Assembly: GCF_016055025.1 (NCBI RefSeq)
Contig: NZ_JAECVW010000003.1
DNA: 64,000 nucleotides
Origin: Thermoactinomyces intermedius
GTDB taxonomy: Bacteria; Bacillota; Bacilli; Thermoactinomycetales; Thermoactinomycetaceae
Strand: one strand, 5' to 3'
Shown: positions 55,869-64,000 of the stretch, in pieces
Layout: every line of letters starts with the position of its first letter
Position numbering within the stretch: the first letter of the stretch is position 1
Notes under the pieces: model-generated
Databases searched by the model: none
Told to the model about the DNA's origin: nothing
The model's input: only the letters and a program-made list of their open reading frames with translations
Made by a program: the position numbers and the translations under genes

Positions 55869-57809
55869 ATGAGTCATGAACCGGCCTGGGTTCCAACCCC
55901 CGGACAGATGAAAAAAACCCGTCTTTATCAATGGATGAACCGGCTGGGTTATCAGGATTATGACGCTTTTTACCGGGACAGTGTGAAAAATATTGCCTGG
56001 TTTTGGGATGAAGCGGTCAAAGATATGCAGTTGAGATGGCAGGTTCCGTATCGTCAAGTGATGGACATGAGTGACGGCATTTTATGGACCCGCTGGTTTG
56101 TTGGCGGGAAACTCAATATTTCGGAAAATTGCTTGGACCGGTTTGTCGATGATCCATCGTCCCGTCACCGGATTGCGTTGATCTGGGAAGGCGATAACGG
56201 GGAGTGCCGGAAATATTCGTACCGGGATTTATGGCTGGAAGTGAACCGGATTGCAGGAGGGTTGCAAAAGCTGGGTGTGAAGCCGGGAGACCGGGTTGCC
56301 ATATACCTGCCCATGATTGCGGAAAATGTGATTGCCATGTTGGCGGTCGCCAGGATTGGTGCGATTTTCATCCCGTGTTTTTCCGGATACGGCGCCGATG
56401 CGGTGGCCACCCGGATTCAAGGATGCGAGGCCAAATGGCTGATCACGGCGGACGGGTTCTACCGGCGGGGAAAATTGGTCCGGATGAAAGAGGAAGCCGA
56501 TCTGGCCGCGGATCAATCGCCATCTGTCGAGAAAGTGATTGTGGTGCGGCGGGCCAACCGGGAGTGCCCGGCAAGGGACAGGGATGTGGATTGGGACCGG
56601 TTGCGGACAGATTTGAAAGCGCTGTCACCCCATCCCACGGCGGCGGATGATCCCGTGATGATCATTTATACTTCCGGGACCACCGGCAAACCGAAGGGAA
56701 CGGTCCATGTGCATGCGGGGTTTCCGGTGAAAGCGGCTTTTGATGCGGGATACATGTTTGATGTGGGACCGGGGGATGTGTTGTTTTGGGTGACGGACAT
56801 GGGGTGGATGATGGGCCCCTGGATGGTGTTCGGTGCTTTGATGATGGGAAGCACCATGATTGTTTATGAGGGAACGCCGGATTACCCGGCACCGGACCGT
56901 TTGTGGCAGTTGGTCGAAAAAAACGGGGTCACTCACTTGGGAATCTCCCCGACCTTGATCCGGGCGTTGATGAAGCACGGGGACAAGTGGCATGAAAAAT
57001 GGGATTTAAGCAGCCTGCGCGTTTTCGGTTCCACGGGGGAGCCTTGGAATCCGGAGCCGTGGCATTGGCTGTTTGAACAAGTCGGCAAAAAGAAAGTGCC
57101 CATTTTCAATTATTCCGGCGGGACTGAAATCTCCGGCGGCATTTTAGGCAATCATTTTTTCAAGCCCATTGTTCCGTGCGGGTTTGCCGGCCCCATTTTG
57201 GGAATGGATGCCGAAGTGTTTGATGATTCGGGCCGCCCGGTCCGCGGGCAAGTGGGGGAGCTGGTTTTGCGTCAGCCATGGGTCGGCATGACGCGAAGCT
57301 TCTGGCAGGATGACCGGCGGTATGAACAAGCTTATTGGAGCCGCTGGCCGAATGTATGGTTGCACGGGGACTGGGTGTATATCGATGAGGAAAACAACTG
57401 GTTTATCACCGGACGTTCGGATGACACGCTGAAAATCGCTGGAAAACGGTTGGGGCCGGCAGAGATGGAATCGGTTCTGGTCAATCATCCCTTGGTGGCG
57501 GAAGCGGCAACCATCGGGATTCCGGATGCGGAAAAAGGGGAGAGTGCCGTCTGCTTTGTCGTCTTAAAAGGCGGGACAACCGAAGGGTTGGAAGAGGAGC
57601 TGATCCGGTTTGTGGCCCGCAAAATGGGAAAAGCATTAAAACCAAAGCGGGTATGGGTGGTGGACGAATTGCCCAAGACCCGGAATGGAAAAATTTTGCG
57701 CCGCGTGATCCGGGCCGCCTATTTGGGAGAAGACACCGGTGATCTGTCTTCGCTGGAAAACACGGAGACCGTTGAGGCGATCCGCCGGTTGGCTGGGAAC
57801 GAAAAATAA
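55869..57809 (+). CDS. Acetyl/acyl-CoA synthetase-like AMP-forming ligase
   Basis: This 646-residue adenylate-forming enzyme activates a carboxylic acid with ATP and CoA. It has the N-terminal ACS domain (IAWFWDEAVKDMQLRW), the P-loop IIYTSGTTGKPKGTVHVHAG, GGTEISGG, YIDEENNWFITGRSDDTLK and the C-terminal catalytic Lys in KTRNGKILRRVIR. The length and the WFVGGKLNISENCLDR segment place it near acetyl-CoA synthetase; Bacillus YtcI is similar. The acid is not certain. ATAGGAG precedes ATG 55869; GTG 55857 is an alternative start. Confidence 0.9.
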   Translation: MSHEPAWVPTPGQMKKTRLYQWMNRLGYQDYDAFYRDSVKNIAWFWDEAVKDMQLRWQVPYRQVMDMSDGILWTRWFVGGKLNISENCLDRFVDDPSSRHRIALIWEGDNGECRKYSYRDLWLEVNRIAGGLQKLGVKPGDRVAIYLPMIAENVIAMLAVARIGAIFIPCFSGYGADAVATRIQGCEAKWLITADGFYRRGKLVRMKEEADLAADQSPSVEKVIVVRRANRECPARDRDVDWDRLRTDLKALSPHPTAADDPVMIIYTSGTTGKPKGTVHVHAGFPVKAAFDAGYMFDVGPGDVLFWVTDMGWMMGPWMVFGALMMGSTMIVYEGTPDYPAPDRLWQLVEKNGVTHLGISPTLIRALMKHGDKWHEKWDLSSLRVFGSTGEPWNPEPWHWLFEQVGKKKVPIFNYSGGTEISGGILGNHFFKPIVPCGFAGPILGMDAEVFDDSGRPVRGQVGELVLRQPWVGMTRSFWQDDRRYEQAYWSRWPNVWLHGDWVYIDEENNWFITGRSDDTLKIAGKRLGPAEMESVLVNHPLVAEAATIGIPDAEKGESAVCFVVLKGGTTEGLEEELIRFVARKMGKALKPKRVWVVDELPKTRNGKILRRVIRAAYLGEDTGDLSSLENTETVEAIRRLAGNEK

Positions 57810-57908
57810 GATTTTCATAAATATGATAAAATATATATATTTGAGTGATTCATGAATTTGCTTACCTTGCGGAATGAGCCGGTTTTTGGTTCATTCTGTT
57901 TTTTGTTG

Positions 57909-57937
57909 TTGATAAAATGATCGCTTTTGTCTATATA
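57909..57937 (+). promoter_or_regulatory. SigA-type promoter upstream of sigI
   Basis: TTGATA (57909-57914) and TATATA (57932-57937) are 17 bases apart; a TATAAT starts two bases later. A separate SigI-type promoter could also exist but I could not identify one with confidence. Confidence 0.5.
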
Positions 57938-58038
57938 ATGGAGGGAATGATCCGTGATACAATGATACTGATCCATGAAATGGACAGAAAAACAGAGAAG
58001 CCGTGCGAATGAATACATAGGAGAGGTGTCGGTATTGC

Positions 58039-58746
58039 ATGTTCCGGGGAACAGATTTAGAAACACGTGTGCTTCAGGTGCAAGAAACACACTCTCCAGA
58101 CAAACGAGACGATCTGCTTAGGGAACTGGAACCACATGTGCGCAGAATCGCTTCACGTGTTTGCAGGAGGGTGATCACTAAGCAGGATGACGAGTACATG
58201 ATCGCTTACAAAGCTTTGGATGAAGCGATCAGTGGCTACAGCTCAGGATTTCAGGCAACATTCATGTCCTTTGCGTACAAAGTGATCCATCGGCGGTTGG
58301 TGGATTATTTCCGGCAAGAGGCAAAGCATCAGAAAACGGTGCCGCTTTTGACTTCCGGGCCCAATGAGGAAGAGATCCAAAACCAGGAAGTGGTGGCCAA
58401 AGCCTTTGAAAGTTACCGGGATGAAGAACTGAGCAAAATGCGCCGCCTTGAGATCGAAATTTTTAAAAAAGCGTTGGCCAAGCAAGGGATCACTTTGGAT
58501 GAATTGGTCAAAAAAAGCCCGAAACACCGGGATACACGCGAAAATTTATTCCACGTGGCGAAAAAGCTGGTGTCTGAGAAGGAGCTTTTGCACAAATTCC
58601 TGCACCAAAAAAAGCTGGATAAAGAGATTGCCTCATATTTGGGAATGCATCGCCGAACTTTGAATCGGCACAGAAAATACCTGACGGCTCTTACCATTGT
58701 CATGACGGAAGATTTAACCCTTGTGCGAAGTTATTTGGGTCTGTAA
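58039..58746 (+). CDS. sigI: RNA polymerase sigma factor SigI
   Basis: This 235-residue sigma factor has region 2 with YMIAYKALDEAISGYSSGFQATFMSFAYKVIHRRLVDYFRQE and a SigI-type C-terminal domain ending MHRRTLNRHRKYLTALTIV as helix-turn-helix. In Bacillus SigI responds to heat and cell-wall stress and is held by RsgI. GAGAGGTG precedes ATG 58039. The anti-sigma gene follows 22 bases after the stop. Confidence 0.95.
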   Translation: MFRGTDLETRVLQVQETHSPDKRDDLLRELEPHVRRIASRVCRRVITKQDDEYMIAYKALDEAISGYSSGFQATFMSFAYKVIHRRLVDYFRQEAKHQKTVPLLTSGPNEEEIQNQEVVAKAFESYRDEELSKMRRLEIEIFKKALAKQGITLDELVKKSPKHRDTRENLFHVAKKLVSEKELLHKFLHQKKLDKEIASYLGMHRRTLNRHRKYLTALTIVMTEDLTLVRSYLGL

Positions 58747-58768
58747 GGGTAAGAAAGGGGGCGAATGA

Positions 58769-59833
58769 ATGCGGAAAGGAGTTATCATGGAAGTTCGGCC
58801 GCGCCATTGGATTGTGATGACACCGGATGGCGAGTTTGTTCGTGTGCCGAGAACAAACATGGAACTGACCGTGGGAGAAGAAGTGGAGTTTCCCTTGGTT
58901 GTGAATCGTTCTTCCGCATGGAAGAGAAAGCCTTGGATTGCGGCGATCAGTGCCGGCGTGGCAGCGATGATCGGAATGTTTTATGTTCTTCCCCAATTTT
59001 CGCCTTCCAAGGAAGCCCATGCAGAAGGATATATTTATTTGGATGTGAATCCAAGCATTGCAATTGGAATGGATAAAAACAAACATATCACCGAGGTCAA
59101 ACCCTTAAACAAATCCGCTTTAAAAGTGCTTGGCGGTAAAAGTTACAAAAACGAGCAAGTGGACGAATTTGTGGAACATTTTTTGGATGAAGCGAAACAA
59201 CAAGGTTTCTTGCATCCGAAAGACCAAATTGTTTTATCCGGTTACAACGATGAAGAAACCAGCGTGAGAACGTTGCAAGAGATTGAAACCATGATTGACG
59301 AGGAAAGCAAAGAAGAGAAACTGGAATTGCTTGTTCATACGCTGACGATGCCGAAATCAGTGAAGAAAAAAGCAGATGAAACCGGTTTGTCCCCGGCGAA
59401 ATATGCCGTGTGGATGATTGCAAACAAAGAGGGGAAAAACCTGGATGTCAAAGAGATGGAAGAGATTCCGATAACTCAACTGGCTGAAGACATCAAGCCG
59501 GTATCCGATCTTCTCAATCGGCCGCCATCGGAAGAAGAATGGGAAAGCATCATCAAAGATGAGAATCAACCCAAAACGGATCACAAAGACGATGCCCCCG
59601 CCAAACAACCTGACAAAACCAGCAATGACTCTTCTTCGGGTTCCACCCGTGATCCGGCTTCGGATACGAATAAAGAGGAACCTGCCAACAAGGAGGAACC
59701 GGAGCAAACCGATTCCCAATCTCCATCAAAAGATCAGGATCAAAAACCGAAGCCTGCAGATGAAAAAACAGACTCCTCTTCCGATTCAAATGCGTCGGAT
59801 CCGAAAGAGTCCAACATGGTGACGGATGAGTAA
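58769..59833 (+). CDS. rsgI: Anti-sigma-I factor RsgI
   Basis: This 354-residue single-pass protein binds SigI with its cytoplasmic N-terminus (~1-52: PRHWIVMTPDGEFVRVPRTN). A membrane helix (~55-75) and an outer domain with the conserved LDVNPSIAIGMDKN follow; proteins of the family are cleaved near there to release the sigma factor. The C-terminal ~110 residues are a low-complexity Asp/Lys/Pro/Ser-rich tail without a recognisable carbohydrate or peptidase domain. AGAAAGGGGG precedes ATG 58769. Confidence 0.93.
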   Translation: MRKGVIMEVRPRHWIVMTPDGEFVRVPRTNMELTVGEEVEFPLVVNRSSAWKRKPWIAAISAGVAAMIGMFYVLPQFSPSKEAHAEGYIYLDVNPSIAIGMDKNKHITEVKPLNKSALKVLGGKSYKNEQVDEFVEHFLDEAKQQGFLHPKDQIVLSGYNDEETSVRTLQEIETMIDEESKEEKLELLVHTLTMPKSVKKKADETGLSPAKYAVWMIANKEGKNLDVKEMEEIPITQLAEDIKPVSDLLNRPPSEEEWESIIKDENQPKTDHKDDAPAKQPDKTSNDSSSGSTRDPASDTNKEEPANKEEPEQTDSQSPSKDQDQKPKPADEKTDSSSDSNASDPKESNMVTDE

Positions 59834-59848
59834 ACCGTTGAACAGGGG

Positions 59849-59879
59849 TTGCAAGCTGACACCTCCCACCAGCTTACAA
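59849..59879 (+). other. Hairpin between rsgI and the AbrB-like gene
   Basis: TTGCAAGCTG pairs with CAGCTTACAA (one mismatch). No T tract follows, so it is more likely a stability or operator element than a terminator. Confidence 0.4.
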
Positions 59880-59903
59880 CAGAAATGAGAGGGGCCGATT
59901 TCG

Positions 59904-60167
59904 ATGAAAGGGACTGGGATCGTAAGAAAAGTGGATCATCTGGGAAGGATCGTATTGCCAAAAGGCCTGAGGGATCTTTTGAATATTCATCCCAGCGACG
60001 GTGTTGAAGTGTTTGTGGATGATCAATATATCGTGCTGAAAAAATACGAGCCCAACTGCATTTTTTGCGGGAGCCTGGAAGAAGTGATCTACTATCGCGG
60101 AAAAATGATTTGCAAAAAATGTGTAGAGGAAACATCCAAGGTGATGATGAAAGGAGCGCCTGAGTAA
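59904..60167 (+). CDS. AbrB-type transition regulator with a four-Cys C-terminal tail
   Basis: This 87-residue protein has the swapped-hairpin AbrB DNA-binding domain: GIVRKVDHLGRIVLPKGLRDLLNI, DGVEVFVDDQYIVLKKYEP. The C-terminal part has CIFCGSL...MICKKC, four cysteines (52, 55, 70, 73) spaced to bind one zinc. AbrB and Abh have a different C-terminus; SpoVT is longer. GAGAGGGG precedes ATG 59904. A terminator overlaps its stop. It may be transcribed from the sigI-rsgI unit. Confidence 0.85.
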   Translation: MKGTGIVRKVDHLGRIVLPKGLRDLLNIHPSDGVEVFVDDQYIVLKKYEPNCIFCGSLEEVIYYRGKMICKKCVEETSKVMMKGAPE

Positions 60168-60180
60168 GGGCGCTTTTTTT
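60154..60180 (+). terminator. Terminator of the AbrB-like gene
   Basis: AGCGCC pairs with GGCGCT around TGAGTAAG and seven T follow; the stem contains the stop codon. Confidence 0.88.
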
Positions 60181-60223
60181 GATGCATGTCTTCTTTATCC
60201 CATAACCGCTTCACCGTGACGGA

Positions 60224-60252
60224 ATGACAAACAATCGCTTGTTTGGTAAAAT
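60224..60252 (+). promoter_or_regulatory. SigA-type promoter of the branched-chain catabolic operon
   Basis: ATGACA (60224-60229) and TAAAAT (60247-60252) are 17 bases apart, each one base off consensus. No sigma-54 -24/-12 element is evident before the first gene. Confidence 0.65.
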
Positions 60253-60321
60253 GAAAACATATAATAAATAAATAATTTTTTGAAAAATGAAATCGCTTTC
60301 TTTATAAGGAGGAATATTCCA

Positions 60322-61095
60322 ATGGATCAGGAAATGCTGTTGCTGGAAAGGATGGAGCCGATCGCAAAAATAACACTGAATCGTCCGAAGTCACTCAATG
60401 CCTTAAACTCCGGCCTGATGAAAAAACTGGCCGATGAACTGGAAGGGCTGGACCGGGACGAAGCGATCCGGGTGATTGTTTTGACCGGAAGTGAAAAGGC
60501 TTTCGCGGCGGGAGCCGACATTAAAGAACTGTCTGAAACCAGGCCGGTCGACTTTGTGATGAAACAATTTTTCCGGGATTGGGAACGGATCCGTAAAATC
60601 TCCAAACCTTTGATTGCGGCTGTCAACGGTTATGCATTGGGCGGAGGCAATGAACTGGCGATGTGCTGTGACATGATCATTGCTTCCGACGCGGCTCAAT
60701 TTGGACAACCCGAGATTTTATTGGGAGTGATCCCCGGAGCCGGGGGAACACAGCGTCTGACCAAAGCAGTCGGAATGAAAAAAGCGATGGAAATGATTTT
60801 GACCGGAAAGAGCATTTCGGCAGAAGAAGCCCTGAAGTGGGGACTGATCAATCGTGTGGTTCCGGCGGAGGATTTGGAAAAAGAGGTGCTGTCTTTGGCA
60901 AAAGAGATTGCAGAAAAGCCGCCGGTTGCTGTCCGGCTGGCCAAACAAGCGGTTTTAAAGGCCCAGGAACTTCCCTTGGAACACGGTTTGAATTTGGAAC
61001 AAAATGCTTTTTTCCTGCTCTTTTCTTCCGAAGATCAAAGTGAGGGAATGCGGGCGTTTTTGGAAAAAAGAAAACCGGTTTTTCGGGGGGAATAA
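60322..61095 (+). CDS. Enoyl-CoA hydratase (crotonase family)
   Basis: This 257-residue enzyme hydrates trans-2-enoyl-CoA. Both catalytic Glu residues of crotonase are present, Glu111 (GYALGGGNELAMCCD) and Glu131 (GQPEILLGVIPGAGGTQRL), with the oxyanion AAGADIKEL. Its position before bcd and the E1 subunits suggests it acts on enoyl-CoA from branched-chain amino acids, but short-chain fatty acid use cannot be excluded. AAGGAGG precedes ATG 60322. Confidence 0.93.
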   Translation: MDQEMLLLERMEPIAKITLNRPKSLNALNSGLMKKLADELEGLDRDEAIRVIVLTGSEKAFAAGADIKELSETRPVDFVMKQFFRDWERIRKISKPLIAAVNGYALGGGNELAMCCDMIIASDAAQFGQPEILLGVIPGAGGTQRLTKAVGMKKAMEMILTGKSISAEEALKWGLINRVVPAEDLEKEVLSLAKEIAEKPPVAVRLAKQAVLKAQELPLEHGLNLEQNAFFLLFSSEDQSEGMRAFLEKRKPVFRGE

Positions 61096-61180
61096 GATCA
61101 CACTTCCGGTTTTGGGCATATGATGAGTTGAAAGATTTTCAGGCTTGTCAGTCAACTTGTTCAAAGTGGAGATGATAAGA

Positions 61181-62338
61181 ATGGGAAGCATGAAAATCAA
61201 TGAACAAAAGCGGGGATCTTTGTTGGAGGAAGCGAAGATGCGCGACGTGTTTGAAATGATGGACCGCTATGGCCACGAGCAGGTCATTTTTTGCCGTCAT
61301 CCGCAAACCGGTCTCAAAGCGATCATCGCCTTGCATAATACAACCGCGGGGCCGGCTTTGGGTGGATGCCGCATGATCCCGTATGCTTCGACGGACGAAG
61401 CCTTGGAGGATGTTTTGCGGTTGTCCAAAGGCATGACCTATAAATGCAGTCTGGCGGATGTGGACTTTGGCGGGGGAAAAATGGTTATCATCGGCGATCC
61501 GAAAAAAGATAAATCGCCGGAGTTGTTTCGCGTGATCGGCCGTTTTGTGGGCGGGTTAAACGGCCGTTTCTATACCGGAACCGACATGGGAACCAATCCG
61601 GAAGATTTTGTCCATGCCGCCAGGGAATCGAAATCTTTTGCCGGATTGCCGAAATCGTACGGCGGAAGCGGGGACACATCCATTCCCACCGCGCTCGGGG
61701 TGTTTCACGGAATGCGGGCCACCGCCCGGTTTTTATGGGGGACGGATCAGCTGAAAGGGCGTGTGGTTGCCATCCAAGGAGTCGGCAAGGTGGGAGAGCG
61801 CTTGTTGCAGCTTTTGGTCGAAGTGGGGGCTTACTGCAAAATTGCCGACATCGATTCGGTGCGATGCGAACAGCTGAAAGAAAAGTATGGCGACAAGGTC
61901 CAATTGGTGGATGTGAACCGGATTCACAAGGAGAGTTGCGATATTTTCTCGCCTTGCGCCAAAGGCGGCGTGGTCAATGATGACACCATTGACGAGTTCC
62001 GTTGCCTGGCCATTGTCGGATCCGCCAACAACCAACTGGTGGAAGACCGGCATGGGGCACTGCTTCAAAAACGGAGCATTTGGTATGCACCCGATTATCT
62101 GGTGAATGCCGGCGGGCTGATTCAAGTGGCTGATGAACTGGAAGGCTTCCATGAAGAGAGAGTGCTCGCCAAAACCGAAGCGATTTATGACATGGTCCTG
62201 GATATTTTTCACCGGGCGAAAAATGAGAATATTACCACTTGTGAGGCAGCGGACCGGATCGTGATGGAGCGTTTGAAAAAGTTAACCGATATTCGCCGGA
62301 TCTTGTTGGAGGATCCCCGCAACAGCGCAAGGAGGTAA
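61181..62338 (+). CDS. bcd: Branched-chain amino acid (leucine) dehydrogenase
   Basis: This 385-residue NAD-dependent enzyme deaminates leucine, valine and isoleucine to 2-oxoacids. It belongs to the Glu/Leu/Phe/Val family: GPALGGCRMIPYAS, SLADVDFGGGKMVIIGDP with the catalytic Lys, and the Rossmann GVGKVGERLLQLL. The N-terminus is ~20 residues longer than in B. subtilis Bcd. GTGGAGA precedes ATG 61181. It is followed after nine bases by bkdAA, so products feed directly into that complex. Confidence 0.93.
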   Translation: MGSMKINEQKRGSLLEEAKMRDVFEMMDRYGHEQVIFCRHPQTGLKAIIALHNTTAGPALGGCRMIPYASTDEALEDVLRLSKGMTYKCSLADVDFGGGKMVIIGDPKKDKSPELFRVIGRFVGGLNGRFYTGTDMGTNPEDFVHAARESKSFAGLPKSYGGSGDTSIPTALGVFHGMRATARFLWGTDQLKGRVVAIQGVGKVGERLLQLLVEVGAYCKIADIDSVRCEQLKEKYGDKVQLVDVNRIHKESCDIFSPCAKGGVVNDDTIDEFRCLAIVGSANNQLVEDRHGALLQKRSIWYAPDYLVNAGGLIQVADELEGFHEERVLAKTEAIYDMVLDIFHRAKNENITTCEAADRIVMERLKKLTDIRRILLEDPRNSARR

Positions 62339-62347
62339 AAATCATTG

Positions 62348-63421
62348 ATGAAACTGATGACCGAGGAGGATGTCCGCCATCTTGCCCCGGATGGCCGTTT
62401 GACGGAATCGGGAAAGGAAATCTGGAACCGGTTGAGTGTGGAAAAGAAAAAAGACTTTTACCGGTGGATGGCCTTCGTCCGCCATTTTGACAGGCGGTCG
62501 GTTTTCTTGCAACGGCAAGGGAGAATCGGAACCTATGCGCCTTTGGAAGGGCAGGAAGCGGCGCAGGTCGGAAGTACCTTGGCCCTGCAAAAACAAGATT
62601 GGATTTTTCCGAGTTACCGGGAACACGGGGTGGCGATGATTGCCGGAATGCCGTTGTCGCAAATTTTGCTTTATTGGATGGGCAGGGTCGAAGGGTGCAA
62701 GGCTCCGGAAGAAATTCGCTTATTACCGCCTTCCGTGCCGATTGCCACCCATCTTCCGCATGCGGTCGGGGCGGCATGGGCATCGAAATTGAAAAAAGAG
62801 GACAGCATCGCGGTTTGTTACTTTGGGGACGGGGCCACATCCGAAGGGGATTTTCACGAAGCTTGCAATTTTGCAGGGGTTTTCAACATCCCGGTGATTT
62901 TTTTCTGCCAAAATAACGGTTATGCCATCAGTGTGCCGTTTTCACGCCAGTCGGCGTCAAAAACGGTGGCTGAAAAGGCAAAAGCGTATAACTTCCCGGG
63001 AATCCGCGTCGATGGAAATGACGTTTTGGCCGTGTATGATGTGATGTCCAAAGCCGTCGCGCGCGCCCGGGCCGGGAAAGGCCCCACTTTGATCGAAGCC
63101 GTGACTTACCGCTTCGGTCCGCACACCACGGCCGATGATGCCACGCGGTACCGTCCGCCGGAAGAAGTGGAAGAATGGGTGAACGAAAAAGATCCTTTGC
63201 TGAGATACACCCGCCTGTTGAAAAAGGAAGGGTTGTTGACGGACGAAGAGGAGAAAACGTGGGAAGAAACCTGCAAAGAGAAAATGGATCAAGCGATTTC
63301 CCGGGCGGAAAAAGAAGAACCGGCCCCTCCCGGGCATATGTTTGCGCATGTGTATGAAACCTTGTCCGCAAATGAAAAGAGACAAAAACAGCAGCTGGAA
63401 GAGAGGGATCACCGTCGATGA
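62348..63421 (+). CDS. bkdAA: Branched-chain 2-oxoacid dehydrogenase E1 component, alpha subunit
   Basis: This 357-residue ThDP-dependent subunit has YFGDGATSEGDFHEACNFAG and FFCQNNGYAISVPFSRQ, and the VTYRFGPHTTADDATRYR loop. Its closer match to branched-chain than pyruvate E1-alpha rests on TADDATRYR, where PdhA has MSGDDPSRYR, and on the bcd neighbour. AAGGAGGT lies 11 bases before ATG 62348 and eight before the in-frame TTG 62345. It overlaps the next gene by four bases. Confidence 0.92.
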   Translation: MKLMTEEDVRHLAPDGRLTESGKEIWNRLSVEKKKDFYRWMAFVRHFDRRSVFLQRQGRIGTYAPLEGQEAAQVGSTLALQKQDWIFPSYREHGVAMIAGMPLSQILLYWMGRVEGCKAPEEIRLLPPSVPIATHLPHAVGAAWASKLKKEDSIAVCYFGDGATSEGDFHEACNFAGVFNIPVIFFCQNNGYAISVPFSRQSASKTVAEKAKAYNFPGIRVDGNDVLAVYDVMSKAVARARAGKGPTLIEAVTYRFGPHTTADDATRYRPPEEVEEWVNEKDPLLRYTRLLKKEGLLTDEEEKTWEETCKEKMDQAISRAEKEEPAPPGHMFAHVYETLSANEKRQKQQLEERDHRR

Positions 63422-64000
63422 AACCAAAAACCATGGTGCAATCCATATGCGATGCATTGAAGGTGGCATTGGAGAACGATCCGCGGGTGATTCTGCTGGG
63501 GGAAGATATCGGGAAAAACGGAGGGGTTTTCCGCGCGACGGAGGGATTGTGGGAATTGTTCGGAGAGGAGAGGGTGATGGACACCCCACTTGCGGAAGCG
63601 GGCATCATCGGATCCTCGATCGGACTGGCTGTGGGCGGGTTTCGTCCGGTGGCGGAAGTGCAATTCATGGGTTTTATTTATCCGGCGATGGAACAGCTGG
63701 TGACGCATGCCGCGCGCTTGCGGACAAGGACACAAGGGAGGTATCCGGCGTCCATGGTCGTGCGCGTTCCGTATGGCGGGGGGATCCGGGCGCCCGAATT
63801 GCACTCTGATTCCACGGAAAGCTTATTTGTCCACATTCCCGGATTGAAAGTAGTCACGCCTTCAACTCCGAAAGATGCCAAAGGGCTTTTGCTTTCTGCC
63901 ATTGAAGATCCGGATCCGGTTTTGTTTTTGGAACCGATGCAGTTGTACCGGTCGGTGAAAGAAGAAGTTCCGGAAGGATGGTATGAGGTTCCGATCGGTC
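63418..64000 (+). CDS. bkdAB: Branched-chain 2-oxoacid dehydrogenase E1 component, beta subunit, partial
   Basis: The ATG at 63418 overlaps the preceding stop (ATGA), and the frame stays open to the end of the window, giving 194 residues. It has VILLGEDIGKNGGVFRATEG, DTPLAEAGIIGSSIGLAVGG, VRVPYGGGIRAPELHSDSTE and LFLEPMQLYRS, matching the E1-beta fold and closely resembling PdhB at 28228. The E2 and any dedicated E3 gene would follow outside the window. Confidence 0.93.
   Translation, partial: MKPKTMVQSICDALKVALENDPRVILLGEDIGKNGGVFRATEGLWELFGEERVMDTPLAEAGIIGSSIGLAVGGFRPVAEVQFMGFIYPAMEQLVTHAARLRTRTQGRYPASMVVRVPYGGGIRAPELHSDSTESLFVHIPGLKVVTPSTPKDAKGLLLSAIEDPDPVLFLEPMQLYRSVKEEVPEGWYEVPIG

Noticed and set aside
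1..64000. CRISPR array, prophage, insertion sequence, tRNA or rRNA genes
   Set aside because: No regularly spaced repeats, integrase or transposase motifs, tRNA cloverleaf or rRNA segments were seen on either strand.

Overview
The window comes from a Gram-positive, low-to-mid G+C member of the Bacillales. The support is the gene content: SigI/RsgI, GcvH next to a YusI-like protein, the YtqA/YtqB pair (MnmL/MnmM), bacilliredoxin, DUF1128, DUF309, an AbrB-like regulator, strong AGGAGG ribosome binding sites, many TTG/GTG starts and U-rich intrinsic terminators. The base composition looks close to 50% G+C by eye. A thermophilic family such as Thermoactinomycetaceae is a plausible guess, but no rRNA or other marker in the window proves it. 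I see no rRNA, tRNA, insertion sequence, prophage or CRISPR array; this looks like ordinary chromosome.

Layout. 1-1065: lipoprotein of a thiamine-precursor transporter on the minus strand behind a TPP riboswitch. 1169-9673: pseudouridine synthase, secreted lipase, SDR oxidoreductase, class A penicillin-binding protein, a YkvI-like membrane protein and a PlsY-like protein without its catalytic motifs. 9680-13169: DUF2797 protein, a 55-residue protein paired with an SDH-type ClpP-fold protease, a candidate small RNA, CsoR and a hydrolase. 13205-16919: cobalamin riboswitch and operon (btuF-btuC-btuD-adenosyltransferase). 16971-19008: YusI, thioredoxin-like protein, GcvH and a CxxC protein. 19037-26566: udk, pckA, a hidden 45-residue gene, S1-domain protein, mnmL-mnmM, HAD phosphatase, CNNM/CorC-like protein.

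26600-32050: complete pyruvate dehydrogenase operon pdhABCD. 32184-34832: small conserved or unknown proteins. 35042-38977: histidine degradation hutU-hutI-hutG without hutH. 39116-42243: tpx, thpR, and thiC behind a second TPP riboswitch. 42573-44320: an orphan, degenerate ABC ATPase and an S1-domain gene with a small coupled gene. 44399-48217: aconitase and a divergent IclR regulator with matching 17-bp palindromes downstream of both promoters. 48222-49179: DeoR-type regulator with an inverted repeat carrying two divergent -10 boxes, one of which appears to drive a short minus-strand RNA. 49212-51607: queuosine precursor operon queE-queC-queD-queF. 51664-57809: bacilliredoxin, a glycine-rich-tail protein, esterase, YjiH-like membrane protein and acyl-CoA synthetase. 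57909-60180: sigI-rsgI and an AbrB-like regulator with a four-cysteine tail. 60224-64000: enoyl-CoA hydratase, branched-chain amino acid dehydrogenase and the first two genes of branched-chain 2-oxoacid dehydrogenase; the last gene runs off the window.

Metabolically the window is rich in central carbon and cofactor genes: pyruvate to acetyl-CoA, aconitase, PEP carboxykinase, glycine cleavage, histidine and branched-chain amino acid breakdown, thiamine, cobalamin and queuosine supply. Nothing here is clearly a new defence or mobile system. The less ordinary items are the regulatory architecture at 47117-48420, the PlsY pseudoenzyme, the GRDP-like protein with a Ser/Gly/Cys tail, the orphan ABC ATPase, and several small genes or RNAs lying between the large genes.
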